DNA from: UBA6168 sp964573725
GTDB taxonomy: Bacteria; Bacteroidota; Bacteroidia; Chitinophagales; Saprospiraceae
NCBI GenBank assembly: GCA_964573725.1
Contig: CAZNLJ010000009.1
Coordinates: forward strand, 84,405 to 148,404
DNA: 64,000 bases
Reading direction: 5' to 3'
Shown piece after piece: positions 9,167 to 20,000 of the stretch (the first letter of the stretch is position 1; every line of letters starts with the position of its first letter). Under the pieces are notes generated by a model, which ran no database searches, was not told the DNA's origin, and worked only from the letters and a program-made list of their open reading frames with translations. The translations under genes were made by a program, and so were the position numbers.

Positions 9167-9512
9167 GCCAATTTAATTTCAAACAGGAAAGACATCGTCA
9201 GCGTCCCTTGAGCCTCAAAATTTCCTGATGTTTTTACATTGGATGTCCCGTTACCGGATGAAGGGGAATTTGAAGTTGGAAATTTCCTGGTGAAGTTCCA
9301 TAAACCGTGCCACTGGGTGCGACTTGTATTTTGAAATGAAATATAAGTGGAATTCCAGAAAGGAAAAGGAAGGCCTCCTGAAGAGGTGGGTGACAAGCGG
9401 AAATGAGCCAGGGTAAGGATTGCTCAAGGGGTACAAGGATTCTGAATCCCGCAGGACGCAGGAATGGAAGTTGTTCATGGTGATTGCTTTTGGTATGGTG
9501 CCCTACTTGGTA
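9167..9512. other. Gene-free stretch between ftcD and the secreted protein gene
   Basis: About 345 bases, lower in GC than its surroundings. It contains two short minus-strand frames (9163-9396 and 9251-9478) with no recognisable protein features. I see no repeat shared with other parts of the window. Confidence 0.4.
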
Positions 9513-11207
9513 TTAAATTTTATCTACAAGTAAAGTTAAGATTTTTTCCTTCAAATCATCCGCACTCGTGGCCAATATTTTAGATTTATTCAACATGTCT
9601 TCTGCAATTGACTTGTTTTTTAAGCTTTTCGCATTGATTCTCACATTCAGCCAGGCACTGTGTACGGCGGCATGCGCACAAATGGCACCGACGGCCGCGT
9701 CGGTCACCGAATTGGGGTTTCCGGAGCGGACCATGGCTTCCGCAAGCGGGAAGACCTCCAAGGCGGCCTCCATGGTCCGGAAGGGGACGACGGTGGCGTG
9801 AAGGGTGGCGTTCTCGATGGCTTCCCGGCGCAGGGAGATTTCCGTTTCGGTGGATTTCGGGAGGCGGAAGGCCTCCATGATGCGGTTGAAGGCCGCTGTA
9901 TCCTCATCCACGAGGGTCAGCAACCGGGAAGTCAGGGCTTGTCCTTTCTCTGCCCAGGCGGAGAAATCCAGGGTGCGGTGGTCCCAACCTCTTTTTCCGG
10001 CGCTGAGGTTGGCCACCATGGTACCGAGGGCGGCACCGAGGGCCCCCGTGTAGGCGGCGATGGAGCCGCCGCCGGGCGCCGGGCTGTCGCGCGAGGTTTC
10101 ATCGGCGAAATCGCGCAGGGAAAGGCGGGTGAGCGGTTTGGCCGTCCCGTCTCCTTCCCGGAGGCGGTACTCGATGATTTTCTTGTTCGGATCGAAAGGT
10201 GCCAGCTCGTCCAGGCCCATGGATTTGACGGCGATATGGATGATGTCCTTTTCGGGTAGGCCGGTGCTCCAGCCTTGTTTCCGGAGGAAGTGTTTCCCGG
10301 CATCCAGCATGACCTGGAGGGGGACCAAGCCTACCAATTCCGATCCGGTGACCCGCAGCCCACGCCTGGCGGCGCTTTCGCAGCAGGCTTCGAAAGCCTG
10401 GTGGAGCGGGGTGACGGAAAGCCGGGTCAGGTTCATGGACACCTGGGCAATCCCATATTCGGGTATGTACCAGCCGATGCCTTTGACGGCCTTGCAGGTT
10501 CCCGGTTGTCGGACCGGCCGACCTTCCTCGTCAAGGACGACTTCACCGGTGACGGGATCCCCCTGGCGCAGGATCCGGCCTTGCTCCCGGACATCGAACG
10601 CGACGGAGTTCGCCCGCCTTTCGCTTACCGTGTTGAGATTCACGTTGTAGGCCACCAGGAAGTCCCGGGCGCCGATGACGGTGGCGCCGGCTTGGGGATG
10701 AAACGTCGCCGGACCATAATCCGGCCGCCACTCGGGGTCTTTCATCTTTTCCGTGAGTCCTTCGTACTCCCCCGACCGGATGGTGGCCAGGTTGCGACGG
10801 GCAGGCCGGGTGGCGGCATACTCGTACAGGTACACCGGTATGCCCGCTTCCGTCCCGACCCGCTCCGCGAGCTGTCGGGCCCACCGTACGGTTTCTTCCA
10901 TGTCGAGGTTGGCCACCGGAATCAGGGGACAGACATCCGTGGCGCCCATCCGCGGATGTTCCCCCCGGTGTTGCCGCATGTCGATCCACTCGGCCGCCGT
11001 CCTGATCCCGCGGAATGCCGCCTCCACCACCGCCTCCGGTTCCCCTACAAAGGTGACGACGGTGCGGTTCGTCGCCTTGCCGGGATCCACATCCAGCAAC
11101 CGGACTCCTTCCACCGCGGCGATGGCTTCGGTGATCCGACGGATGACCTCGGGGTCTCTTCCTTCCGAAAAATTGGGTACGCACTCCAGCAACGGCTTTC
11201 CGTTCAT
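9513..11207 (-). CDS. ftcD: Formimidoyltransferase-cyclodeaminase, bifunctional
   Basis: This 564-residue enzyme transfers the formimino group of N-formimino-glutamate (from histidine breakdown) to tetrahydrofolate and then deaminates it to methenyl-THF. Residues 1-330 are the formiminotransferase, starting LLECVPNFSEGRD, with an N-terminal ATNRTVVTFVG strand and EYEGL. Residues 350-564 are the cyclodeaminase, with APGGGSIAA and a hydrophobic VGAICAHAAVHSAWLNVRINA helix. Both halves are complete, as in mammalian FTCD, whereas many bacteria have separate enzymes. No hutH, hutU or hutI gene is nearby. The start ATG at 11207 leads straight into the conserved N-terminus. A TTCATTTG (one mismatch to TAnnTTTG) lies at 11300-11307 on the minus strand. 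Confidence 0.95.
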   Translation of the reverse strand: MNGKPLLECVPNFSEGRDPEVIRRITEAIAAVEGVRLLDVDPGKATNRTVVTFVGEPEAVVEAAFRGIRTAAEWIDMRQHRGEHPRMGATDVCPLIPVANLDMEETVRWARQLAERVGTEAGIPVYLYEYAATRPARRNLATIRSGEYEGLTEKMKDPEWRPDYGPATFHPQAGATVIGARDFLVAYNVNLNTVSERRANSVAFDVREQGRILRQGDPVTGEVVLDEEGRPVRQPGTCKAVKGIGWYIPEYGIAQVSMNLTRLSVTPLHQAFEACCESAARRGLRVTGSELVGLVPLQVMLDAGKHFLRKQGWSTGLPEKDIIHIAVKSMGLDELAPFDPNKKIIEYRLREGDGTAKPLTRLSLRDFADETSRDSPAPGGGSIAAYTGALGAALGTMVANLSAGKRGWDHRTLDFSAWAEKGQALTSRLLTLVDEDTAAFNRIMEAFRLPKSTETEISLRREAIENATLHATVVPFRTMEAALEVFPLAEAMVRSGNPNSVTDAAVGAICAHAAVHSAWLNVRINAKSLKNKSIAEDMLNKSKILATSADDLKEKILTLLVDKI

Positions 11208-11401
11208 GTGGTTCGGTTTTGAAAGTTATTCCGGGATAAGCGGGGTCGGCTGCCTGCACAGGTTCGCGGCGGTCGCGTGCCACCCTGCTCTTCCCCACGC
11301 AAATGAACGGAAAATTTTACGACCGGATGCGTGGAATCCGCCAACATTTGTTCCCGGCGGCCTGCATCCGTCCCGCTTCCGGCCGATCCCATCCTGCCCC
11401 T

Positions 11402-12259
11402 TTACCGGATGCTCGTCCACAGGGTCGCCAGGGATACGGCCACAATGATGCCACCCACTGTCAGCATGAGCCGCCTTGCCGGGATGACCCGAACCGCCCA
11501 GGCCCCCAGCGGGGCCGCCAAAATCCCCCCCAACACCAACCCGACAATGGCTTTCCAAGTGCTCAAGCCTGAAAATACCAGGAAGGTACCCGCACTCGAC
11601 AAGGCCACGAAAAACTCTACCGTGTTGACGGTTCCTACCGTCAGCCGCGGGGTCTTTCCCTTCCGGATGATGTTGGTGGTGACAATCGGCCCCCATCCGC
11701 CGCCACCCACCGAATCGAGCAGGCCACCGACGTAGGCGAGCCATCCCACCCGACGGATTTCCTCCCGGAATACCGGCTCCCGGATTCCTTTCCGGATGAT
11801 CACGACACCCAGGGACAGCAGATAGGCGGCGATGAAGGGCTTGACCACCCGCCCGTCCAGCAGGTCCGAGACCAGATAGGCCCCGCAGGCAGCCCCGGCC
11901 ATGCCGGGTAGCGCCAACCGAAGGAACAACCGCCGGTCCACATTCCGGAAATATAAGTGCGACAACCCGGACGCCCCGGTCGTGAAGAGTTCCGCCACAT
12001 GCACACTCGCGGAGGCTACCGCCGGCGTCATGCCCATCGCCAACAGGAAACTGCTGCTGCTGACCCCGTAGGCCATGCCGAGCGCCCCGTCAATCAGCTG
12101 CGCCAGAAACCCGACCCCGATGCAGGTCCAGAAAAACTGGTCCGATAACCACCCGCCGGCATGCTGCGAAACATATACCTGCCAAGCCATCCAGCCGATG
12201 GCCGCCGCCTTCCCAAGTATCATCAGCCACGATATGTGCCGTAATGTCATCTTTTCCAT
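11402..12259 (-). CDS. TauE/SafE family sulfite exporter-like permease
   Basis: This protein of about 285 residues is a polytopic inner-membrane transporter of the TauE/SafE (formerly DUF81) family, whose members move sulfite, sulfoacetate or similar organosulfur anions. Eight or so hydrophobic segments are visible, in two halves. The first half carries LIDGALGMAYGVSSSSFLLAMG and the second GLLDSVGGGGWGPIVTTNII, the paired family motifs. I place the start at ATG 12259 (MEKMTLRHISW) rather than further upstream, where the residues are charged and non-hydrophobic; ATG 12250 is an alternative. A perfect inverted repeat lies about 110 bases upstream. The substrate is not known. Confidence 0.9.
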   Translation of the reverse strand: MEKMTLRHISWLMILGKAAAIGWMAWQVYVSQHAGGWLSDQFFWTCIGVGFLAQLIDGALGMAYGVSSSSFLLAMGMTPAVASASVHVAELFTTGASGLSHLYFRNVDRRLFLRLALPGMAGAACGAYLVSDLLDGRVVKPFIAAYLLSLGVVIIRKGIREPVFREEIRRVGWLAYVGGLLDSVGGGGWGPIVTTNIIRKGKTPRLTVGTVNTVEFFVALSSAGTFLVFSGLSTWKAIVGLVLGGILAAPLGAWAVRVIPARRLMLTVGGIIVAVSLATLWTSIR

Positions 12260-12368
12260 GTGATGCCTTGTTTTCTTCCCCATTCGCTGGCTACCCGTCG
12301 CCGTTCCCCGCAATCGCCGTCGACTCTTTACGCCGGCTACCGCCGGTTCTTGGTCCCGCACAAATTAT

Positions 12369-12388
12369 ACTAATTTTATAGAATTAGT
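12369..12388 (-). promoter_or_regulatory. Perfect inverted repeat upstream of the TauE/SafE gene
   Basis: ACTAATT (12369-12375), a 6-base spacer, and AATTAGT (12382-12388) form a 7+7 dyad about 110 bases before the start codon. On the minus strand a TATAATTTG directly follows it, close to the Bacteroidota -7 element, so a bound regulator could block the promoter. The regulator is unknown. The remaining GC-rich stretch to 12963 holds no gene that I can see. Confidence 0.45.
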
Positions 12389-12963
12389 CGTTTTGGTGGA
12401 AATTTATTTTCCCACCGCGCTTCCTTGCAATCGGGAATCGGGAATTCGCCCTGCTCCGGATCGTATCGCCCTACTCCTGTTGCGGTCGCAACCAGGCTTT
12501 GCCGCGGCAGGTACCCTTCGGATGTCCGACCCATGAATCGGGTCGGCGGCTTTTGGGGATTTCCTTCGGGAAATGGACCGAAGGTGTCTTATTGTCCGAC
12601 ACGCGCCGGTGGCTGATGCGGCCATCCGTCCGTTCCCGGGTAAACCCGCCCGGTCGCAAGGGTTGACGAATCCGGTCGTACCGCGCTCAGCGCGGAGGGT
12701 ATCGCCGCAGGTTCCCTGTCCGGCCACCATGACGGGGAGACCTTCCGGCAGGAATCGGACCTCACCTTACCGGATTTCCGGCCGGAGTCGGTCGGCAGCC
12801 GGATATCGGCGGCCATCGGGCTTATCGGGAAGTGGCTGCGGAAGCCCGGGGGCGGACTTTCAGGCGCGGACCAGGTCGGTGGGTAGACCGTCCGACCTGT
12901 TGTTCCGGCACGGGCTGGCGGCCCCCTCCCGGTGGGCTTCGTACCGCCGTGTCCCGATCCGTG

Positions 12964-13983
12964 CTACGGGTGCGAAGGGTTGCCGGTGAACCCGGCTCCA
13001 CCGTCCGCCGAGCGATTTCCCTGGCTGTCGGTGGACTGGGCGACGGGTAGTGCATAATAATCGGATTCCCCATCGGGTGCAGGCATATGGCGACGGAAGA
13101 ACGCATCGCAATAGCGGCAGATGTTTTCATAGGCCTGCCCATCCCTGCGGGCCGATTCCTCGGAGATGCCGAGGTGTTCGCCCATGCGCCAGGGTTGTCC
13201 GTGATGCAGTGCCATCCAGGCGGGATGGCCGGCGGCCCGCGCAAGCACGGCGGCCACCTTCTCCTTCCGAGCATCGCCCAGGGGATGCAAGGTGCCCGGG
13301 CAGCAGGGGTTGATCCGCCAGAGTTGGATGCTGATTTCCTGGGGGATATCCTCGTACCCTCCCAGGAAATTCCGTGCGCCGGACAAGATGGTGCAGAAGT
13401 TATGGTTCGGGTCCTTTTTCCAGTTGTCCGTTTCCAGGGCCCGTCCCCGGGCCCAATTGCCGCCCAGCCACATGTCTTCGGTGGCGCCCCAGTATCCCCA
13501 GCTCAGGGGTTGGTCCAGGAGGTAGTCTTCCCGACGGATCAGGGGGGCCTGGTGGTCTCCCCGCACGCCGGCCGCTTCGAAGAGCCGGGCGAGGCGGTCG
13601 AGCCGGGAACCCTGGTGCCGGTGGAATCGGTCAATGCTGGCGATATCGAAGCGGGTAATCCCTTTTTCGATCAATTGGTCGAGGATTGCCTCGGTGAGCA
13701 GGTCTCCGTTGGTCTGCAGCATGAGCTGGGTCCGGGTTCCGAAGCGTTCCCGCAGGCGGTCGAGGATGGCGAGGAGCAGCGGCCGGTCGGCGAGCGGTTC
13801 CCCGCCGGAGAGAATCAGCCGGTCCATCCGGTCGGGCAGGTTTCCGATGATGGCCATACAGTCCGCGAGGCCGATCCGGTCTCCCTTGGGGCCGCTGTTG
13901 TTGTAGCAGTGGGCGCAGCGGTCGTTGCACAATTGGGTGAAGACCCAGTAGACACTTTCACAGTGGTTGAAATCCGTTTTCAT
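12964..13983 (-). CDS. Radical SAM protein with C-terminal cysteine cluster
   Basis: This 339-residue protein has the radical SAM 4Fe-4S signature CNDRCAHC (C19, C23, C26), a typical GGEPL motif (about 60-64), and a TIM-barrel-like pattern (LMLQTNGDLL). Further cysteines C197, C227, C228, C289 and C292 (the last two in ICRYC) suggest an auxiliary cluster of the SPASM or twitch kind. I chose ATG 13983 because it precedes the signature by a normal distance; the frame extends further upstream without coding signal. It sits 80 bases downstream of the giant secreted protein gene on the same strand, so it may be co-transcribed. The substrate is unknown; peptide modification and a stand-alone enzyme are both possible. 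Confidence 0.85.
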   Translation of the reverse strand: MKTDFNHCESVYWVFTQLCNDRCAHCYNNSGPKGDRIGLADCMAIIGNLPDRMDRLILSGGEPLADRPLLLAILDRLRERFGTRTQLMLQTNGDLLTEAILDQLIEKGITRFDIASIDRFHRHQGSRLDRLARLFEAAGVRGDHQAPLIRREDYLLDQPLSWGYWGATEDMWLGGNWARGRALETDNWKKDPNHNFCTILSGARNFLGGYEDIPQEISIQLWRINPCCPGTLHPLGDARKEKVAAVLARAAGHPAWMALHHGQPWRMGEHLGISEESARRDGQAYENICRYCDAFFRRHMPAPDGESDYYALPVAQSTDSQGNRSADGGAGFTGNPSHP

Positions 13984-14062
13984 GGTAGCCGCAGTTGGTC
14001 GGTTTTCCGGATCGGGTGGCCGGTCATCCGGCGGATGGCCCGATTTTGCGGGGCATCCCGGG

Positions 14063-17000
14063 TTACCGGACCAGGTGTAGTCCCCCTTTCCTGGAAAAGC
14101 GCAGTGTTTCCTGTCCGCAATATACGGCCTCGACATCCAGGTACCAGACGTACACGCCGCCTTCCAGGGGCTTGCCCCGGAAGCTGCCGTCCCAGCAGGC
14201 ATCCGGCGTGTCCGATTCGAAGAGTTGGTTTCCCCAGCGGTCGAAGATGCGGAGCAGGTACTGTTGCGGGACCAAATCCGGAGAGAGGAAAGACCGGAAG
14301 CAATCGTTGAGCCCGTTGTCATTCGGAGAAAAGGCGTTGGGGACATACACGAGGCTGTCGCCGGTCGGCAACAGGGAAACGACCGTAGCCGTCCTGTCCA
14401 GCGTCTCACAGCCGTTCGAGACCCGGAAGGGGTAGGTTCCCGGCCGGGAGACCCACACGGCGGGGGCGGACGTTCCGGTTTCCCAAAGCCAGGTGACCGG
14501 CAATTCGCTGCTGACCGCGGGGGCGACGAGCAGGCTGTCGACACAGTCCAGTCCGATGGTCGGGTTGTCCGCTTGCATCGGGGGAACGGGAGCTATCGGA
14601 ACGGTTTCCGAATACCGGCAGCCGTTGCCGTCCTGGACCACCAGTTCGTAGTTTCCCGGCGGAAGGGACGTGAAGCGGTTGTCCGCACCGGGCGGATTCC
14701 CGTCCAGGCTCGGCTGGTAGGGCGGGGTGCCGCCGGACCATTGCAAGATGGTCAAGGTTCCGGTGGCGGAATCGAGACAGCTTTTTTCGGTTAAAAACGT
14801 GGTTTCGACCGGCGGAAAAAGCCGGACACGCACGGTGACGAGCGAATCGCAGCCGTTTTGCGCCGTAAATGCAAAGGTGGTGTCCGTGCCCGGCGGAAGC
14901 GTGAGGCCGAGGTAGGTGGCTGCGCCGTCCGGACAGACGAGAAACGAAAGGGTGGTGTCCGGGCCGTCCACACCGATGACGGACACCTGGACGACGGAAT
15001 CACAGCCATTGGCGTTTTCCAGGGTGAAGAACCGGCTGTCGCCGGCGAAAAGGGTTTGTCCGCCGTAGCTGACCGGCGAAGCGCCGCAGGCGGTCAGGGT
15101 AAGTTGGATGCTATCCGTTTCCAATGCCGCCACGGCCACCTCCACCGTATCCTGGCAGCCGTCGGCATTGGTTTCGAAGAAGAGCTGCGTGCTGCCTGCC
15201 GGGACCGCTTGTCCTTGGTAGGTGAAGAAGGAATCCGGGCAGGCGATGGCATCGAGCACGAGATAGGAGGTTTCGAAAGCCGTCACGGATACGGTCAGCA
15301 TGGAATCGCAGCCGAGGTAATTGTCCAGGGTAAACACGGCCGACGACCCCGGCGGGATGCCCTGTCCCAGGAAGAAGGCGGAGTCGCCGGGGCAGGTCTG
15401 TAGCGCCAGGGTGCCGGTGCTGGTAGGCCATGCGGTCACCGTAACGGTCAGGATGGAATCGCAGCCATCGGCGTTAAGCAGGCTGAAATCCTGGACCGAG
15501 CCGATGGGCAGGCTTGTCCCCAGGAAGAGTGCGCTGTCGCCGGGGCAGGCGCCGATGGTCAGGGAGCCGGTGAGCATGGACGGGCACAAGGGGTACAGCA
15601 GCCAATCGAAGCGGCGTGCTTCGCTGCAGCCGGTCAGGGGGGCTGGTATCTCCTGCCAGGTGACGCCCCAGCCGTCGGGCAGCAGGGTCGTATCCAGCAG
15701 CAGGGAATACAGTTCGGTAGGCAGGCCCGGGAATCCGTAAGACCCGTCGGCGGAGCTGAGGGTGGTGTCTACCGTCTGGTTTCCGAACGCCAGGTACACG
15801 GTGACATTCGGTGCCGGTTGGTCGCCGGCATCGATGATTCCGTTGTCATTGACATCGAGCCAGACATTGCCGATGAGGTCGATGGTATCGAGGGATGTGG
15901 CGACCTGGACGGAGATCGGTTCGCTGGTAGTGGTGCATCCGAACGAATCAGTCAGTACGAGGGTATAATCCCCGGTCCGGTCCAGCACCAGGTCGGGTTG
16001 GGTGCCGGCGGGGGCGGGCAAGGGGGACCCATCGAGCCACCATTGGAAGGAAGCGACTTCCGGCAGGGGGGGCAGGCAGATCGTATCGCTTCCGCAGCGG
16101 TCGTGACAGCCTGTCGGGACCTTGTCGATATCGGGGCCGTTGCGCAGGACCAGGGGGTCGCTTTGCGTCCGGCAGCCTTCCGGGCCGATGGCCTGGACGA
16201 AGTAGGTGCCCCCGTTGACCACCTGGATTTGCTGGCCGGCGGAACCGGTATTCCAGGTATAGGACAGGGCGGGGTCCGGCGAATCCACGGACAGGGTCGC
16301 CGGGGTGCCTTCGCAGAGGATTCCGGCGGGTTGGGAGGAGATGGACACATCGGGAGCGGGATGAACGGTCACGGTGAACGGGCCCGCGACGGTACTGCAT
16401 CCGATGGCGGCATCGGTCACGGTGGCGGTGAAGGTATGGCTGCCCGGCGGGAGGAGGTTGCCCTTATCCGATGTGAAGCTGATTTGGGGGCTGGTTTCGC
16501 CGTTGGACCAGGCATATTGCAGCGAGGGGTCTCCTTGCGCCAGCAGGAAGAGGGGTTCTCCTTCGCACAGGCTGAGGGATTGGTCGGTGAAAGCGACCAC
16601 TTGTCCGTAGGCATCATATTGGACGGCCCGCAGGCGGACGGTCGGCGGGGCCAGGAAGGTCAGGGATACGGGGGCGGGACTATACCGGCAGCCGGCGTCA
16701 TCCGTCAGGGTCACGCTGTACAGGCCGGTGGCGATGGCGGTGATACCGGGGCCGGTTTGTCCGTCCTGCCAAGCCCAGGCGGTGGCGCCGCCCGGGGCGG
16801 AGAGGAGGATGCTGTCGCCTTCGCAGACGGGAGCCGGTTGGGACAGCGAGATCTCGCCGCCCAGGTTGTTGGGGAGGATGTCGACCGTATCGGTGAATGT
16901 GCTGGAACAGCCGAAGGCATTGGTCAGGGTGAGTCCGATCGGATAAGCCCCGGCGGTCTGGTAAGTATGATAGGCGGTTTGTGTGCCGGCGGTATTGGCG

Positions 17001-20000
17001 GCGCCGCCGTTGGGGTCGCCGAAATTCCAGTCGAAGCCGAGGATGGATCCGTCGGCGGGGGTGGAGAACGCCAGGGTAGTCCCTTCGCACCGGGCGGTCG
17101 GCAGGTTGATGAGGCCGGCGGGTTGCGGGAGCACGGAAATGGTCAGGGTGGTATCCGACTGGCAACCGTCGGCGGCCGTCACGGAGAGGGTGACCGGATA
17201 GTCGCCACCCGTCGCATACACATGGGAAGGGTTCGGGAGCGGGGAAAAGTTGTCGGCGCCGCTGTCGGGGTCGCCGAAATCCCATTCCCAGGCCACGATA
17301 TTGCTGCCGGCGACCGTGACGGACAAGTCCTGGAAGCGGGTGGTATCATTCGGGCAGGCGGGCAGGCTGTTGAAATTCGCGGCCACAGGGACCAGGAAAT
17401 CCCGGGTCACGCCCAGGGGACATTGTGCGCCGGGCGGACTGGCGGCCTGCACGGAACCGGTCAGCAGGACGGTGTAAAACCCGGGACCGGAAAAGGTATG
17501 GGCGGGATTTTCCGCCTGGGAGAAGTTGGCGGGGCCGCTGGCCGGGTCGCCGAAGACCCAGGAGAGGCTGCCGGGGACGGTATTGACCAGGATGGATTGG
17601 AAGTCGGCCGACCGGCAGGACATGCCGGGAACGATATTGAAATCCAGGGAACCATCGGGCACACAACCGGGCAGCGGGACGGGCGGGCCATTGGGAAGCC
17701 CCTGGCAAACGCCGTTGATACAGGAGCCGCCCACGGCGGCACAATCCAGGACGGGCAGGACCTGGGAGCTGTCCTGGCAGCCGAAGGTATCCGTCGCGAC
17801 GACCTGGTAGTTGCCGGCTTGGGAGACGGACAGGACCGATTGGTCGGTTCCGATGGGCTGTCCGTCGACTGTCCAGGCGTAACTGTAACCGGCACCGGTC
17901 GATAGCGCATACAGGTCGACGGCCGGGCTACCGGGGCAGCGGGCGGGATAAGCAGGGGTGGATACGGCGATCTGCGGGAGCGGGTGGCGTTCGATCAGGA
18001 ACCAGGTATTGCTGCTGCATCCGAGGGCATCGGTCACGACAAGCTGGTAGTGACCGTCCTCCAGGGATGCGTTTCCGATGGTGGACAGGGTATTGCCGGC
18101 GGCGTCCCGCCAGCGGTAGGAGAAATAGTCGTCGGTGGTTTCGACCATGCCTTCCTGTCCTTCGCAGATGGTGGGTACCAGCACGGAAGGCGGGGCGAGG
18201 GCACGCACGAACACATCGAACTGGGCGGAAAGACCACAATACTGGACGGTCACCGTGGCGGGGCCGGGGGTATGCCAGCGGACCACCAGGAGGTTTTCCC
18301 CCTGGCCGCCGATGATCGTACCGGCATCGGCCGGTTCCAAGGACCAATCGAAGGGGAGGCCGGGAGGCAGGGACAGCAAATAAAAGGCGTCGGCATCCAC
18401 ACAGGCGGTATCATTTGCCGAAATGACGGCATTGCCGGCCGGTAGTACGGGAAGGGTGACCGGTTCCGACCGGCAGGCGGGCCCGGCGGGGATGGTTTGG
18501 GTCACCGAGACGGCATAAGGGGGGGTATCGGACCAAGTGACGGTGGTAGGATTGCCGACCGCGTCGGCCGGGGTGCCGCCGGAAAAGGACCAGGAGAACG
18601 AGGCGCCGGGCAATCCCTGGGCGGAATACACCTGGGTGGAGAGCGGGCAAACCATGCCCGGGCCGTCCAACAGGGATACGGGCGGCGGCGAAGCGAAGAG
18701 CTTGACGAACCGGTCGTAGGCATCCGTGCAGAAGCCGGCGTTGTTCACGGATTCACTGTGGACGGTGTAGGTACCGGGCGGCAGGTCGAAAGGGACCAGG
18801 GCCGTCGCGGCGGCGGTGCCGGTCCATACGACGGAACCGGCACCATCGACGAGTTCCCAAGTACAGGGGACGGGGCTTCCGTCGAGGGTATTGATGGCCC
18901 GGAACAAGGCGGAATCCGCGGGGCAGACTTCCAAGGGGCCTTCCAGGAAATAACCGGGCAGGATATTGACGGACAGGGTGTCGCTACCCTGGCAGCCGAG
19001 GTAACAATTGTCATAGCGGACGATGACCAGGTGCGGGTTGGCGGTGGATTGCCCCGTCCCCCAACGGACGACGGCCCGGTGGGTGCCCTGGCCTTCGGTC
19101 AGGACGCCGTCCCCCACGATTTCCCATTGGATGTCCGTCCCTTGCCAGTCCGGCACGGAATATTCCGGATAGCTGCCTTGACAGACCTTGGTCGGGCCCT
19201 CGATGGCCCCGGAAGGGGAGAGGATGGGGATGGTGACGACATTCGGTTGCGGGCAGGCGGCGCCGCCGCAATTGTCCGCCTGGAGGGAGACGGTGCCGAA
19301 GTTGCCGGAAATCCATTGTACGGTGAGGAAATCATCCGTGGTGCCGCCTCCGGCCAGGAGGGTGAAATCACCGTCCAGTTGCCAGGAAAAGGAATCACAG
19401 GGTGCATCGGTGAAATAGGTCGCCGATTGGCCTTGGCAAAGGGTTGCGTCGCAAAGGATGTCAGGGACATCCGCCGGCAGTACCTCGACGGTCAGGAAGC
19501 TCGTATCGCTGCAGAAGCATGGGTTGCGGGCGATCAGGGACACGGTGTAGGTCCCCGGATCGGAGAAGGTGAAATCCGGTTCGAATTGGGAGGAGGTGGC
19601 GAGGTTTCCGAACATCCATTGGTAGGAAGTGGCGCCGCTGCTGAGGTTTTGGAAAGCAAGCGCCTGTCCCTGGCAGACCGTCAGGGTGCCGCCCTGTGCG
19701 CCGGGCAAGGCGTCGAAGGCGGCCTGGGGCAGGGGTTGCACCTGTACACAACGGGTCGCGGCGGCAGGGCAGGGGCCGCCGGTTCCGCAGGCGATCTCGA
19801 AGGTTTCGACCGAGGAGCAACCCAGGTCGTTGGTCAGCGTCAGGGTGTAGGTGCCGGGACAGAGGTTGAGCTGGTCTTTGGTCGTGCTGCCGTTGCTCCA
19901 CTGGAAGGAGAAGTTTAGCGCCAGGCCCTGGGTCTGGATGGAAATGGAACCGTCGCAGGTGTCGCAGGCGGAAGTGTGGGTGATGGCGGTCGGATAAGCG

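Noticed and set aside
9251..9478. Minus-strand frame of 75 codons
   Set aside because: No family likeness, no promoter, and it overlaps another equally weak frame.
15818..17905. Long plus-strand frame inside the giant PKD gene
   Set aside because: Glycine-rich shadow of the antisense strand without domains or start signals.
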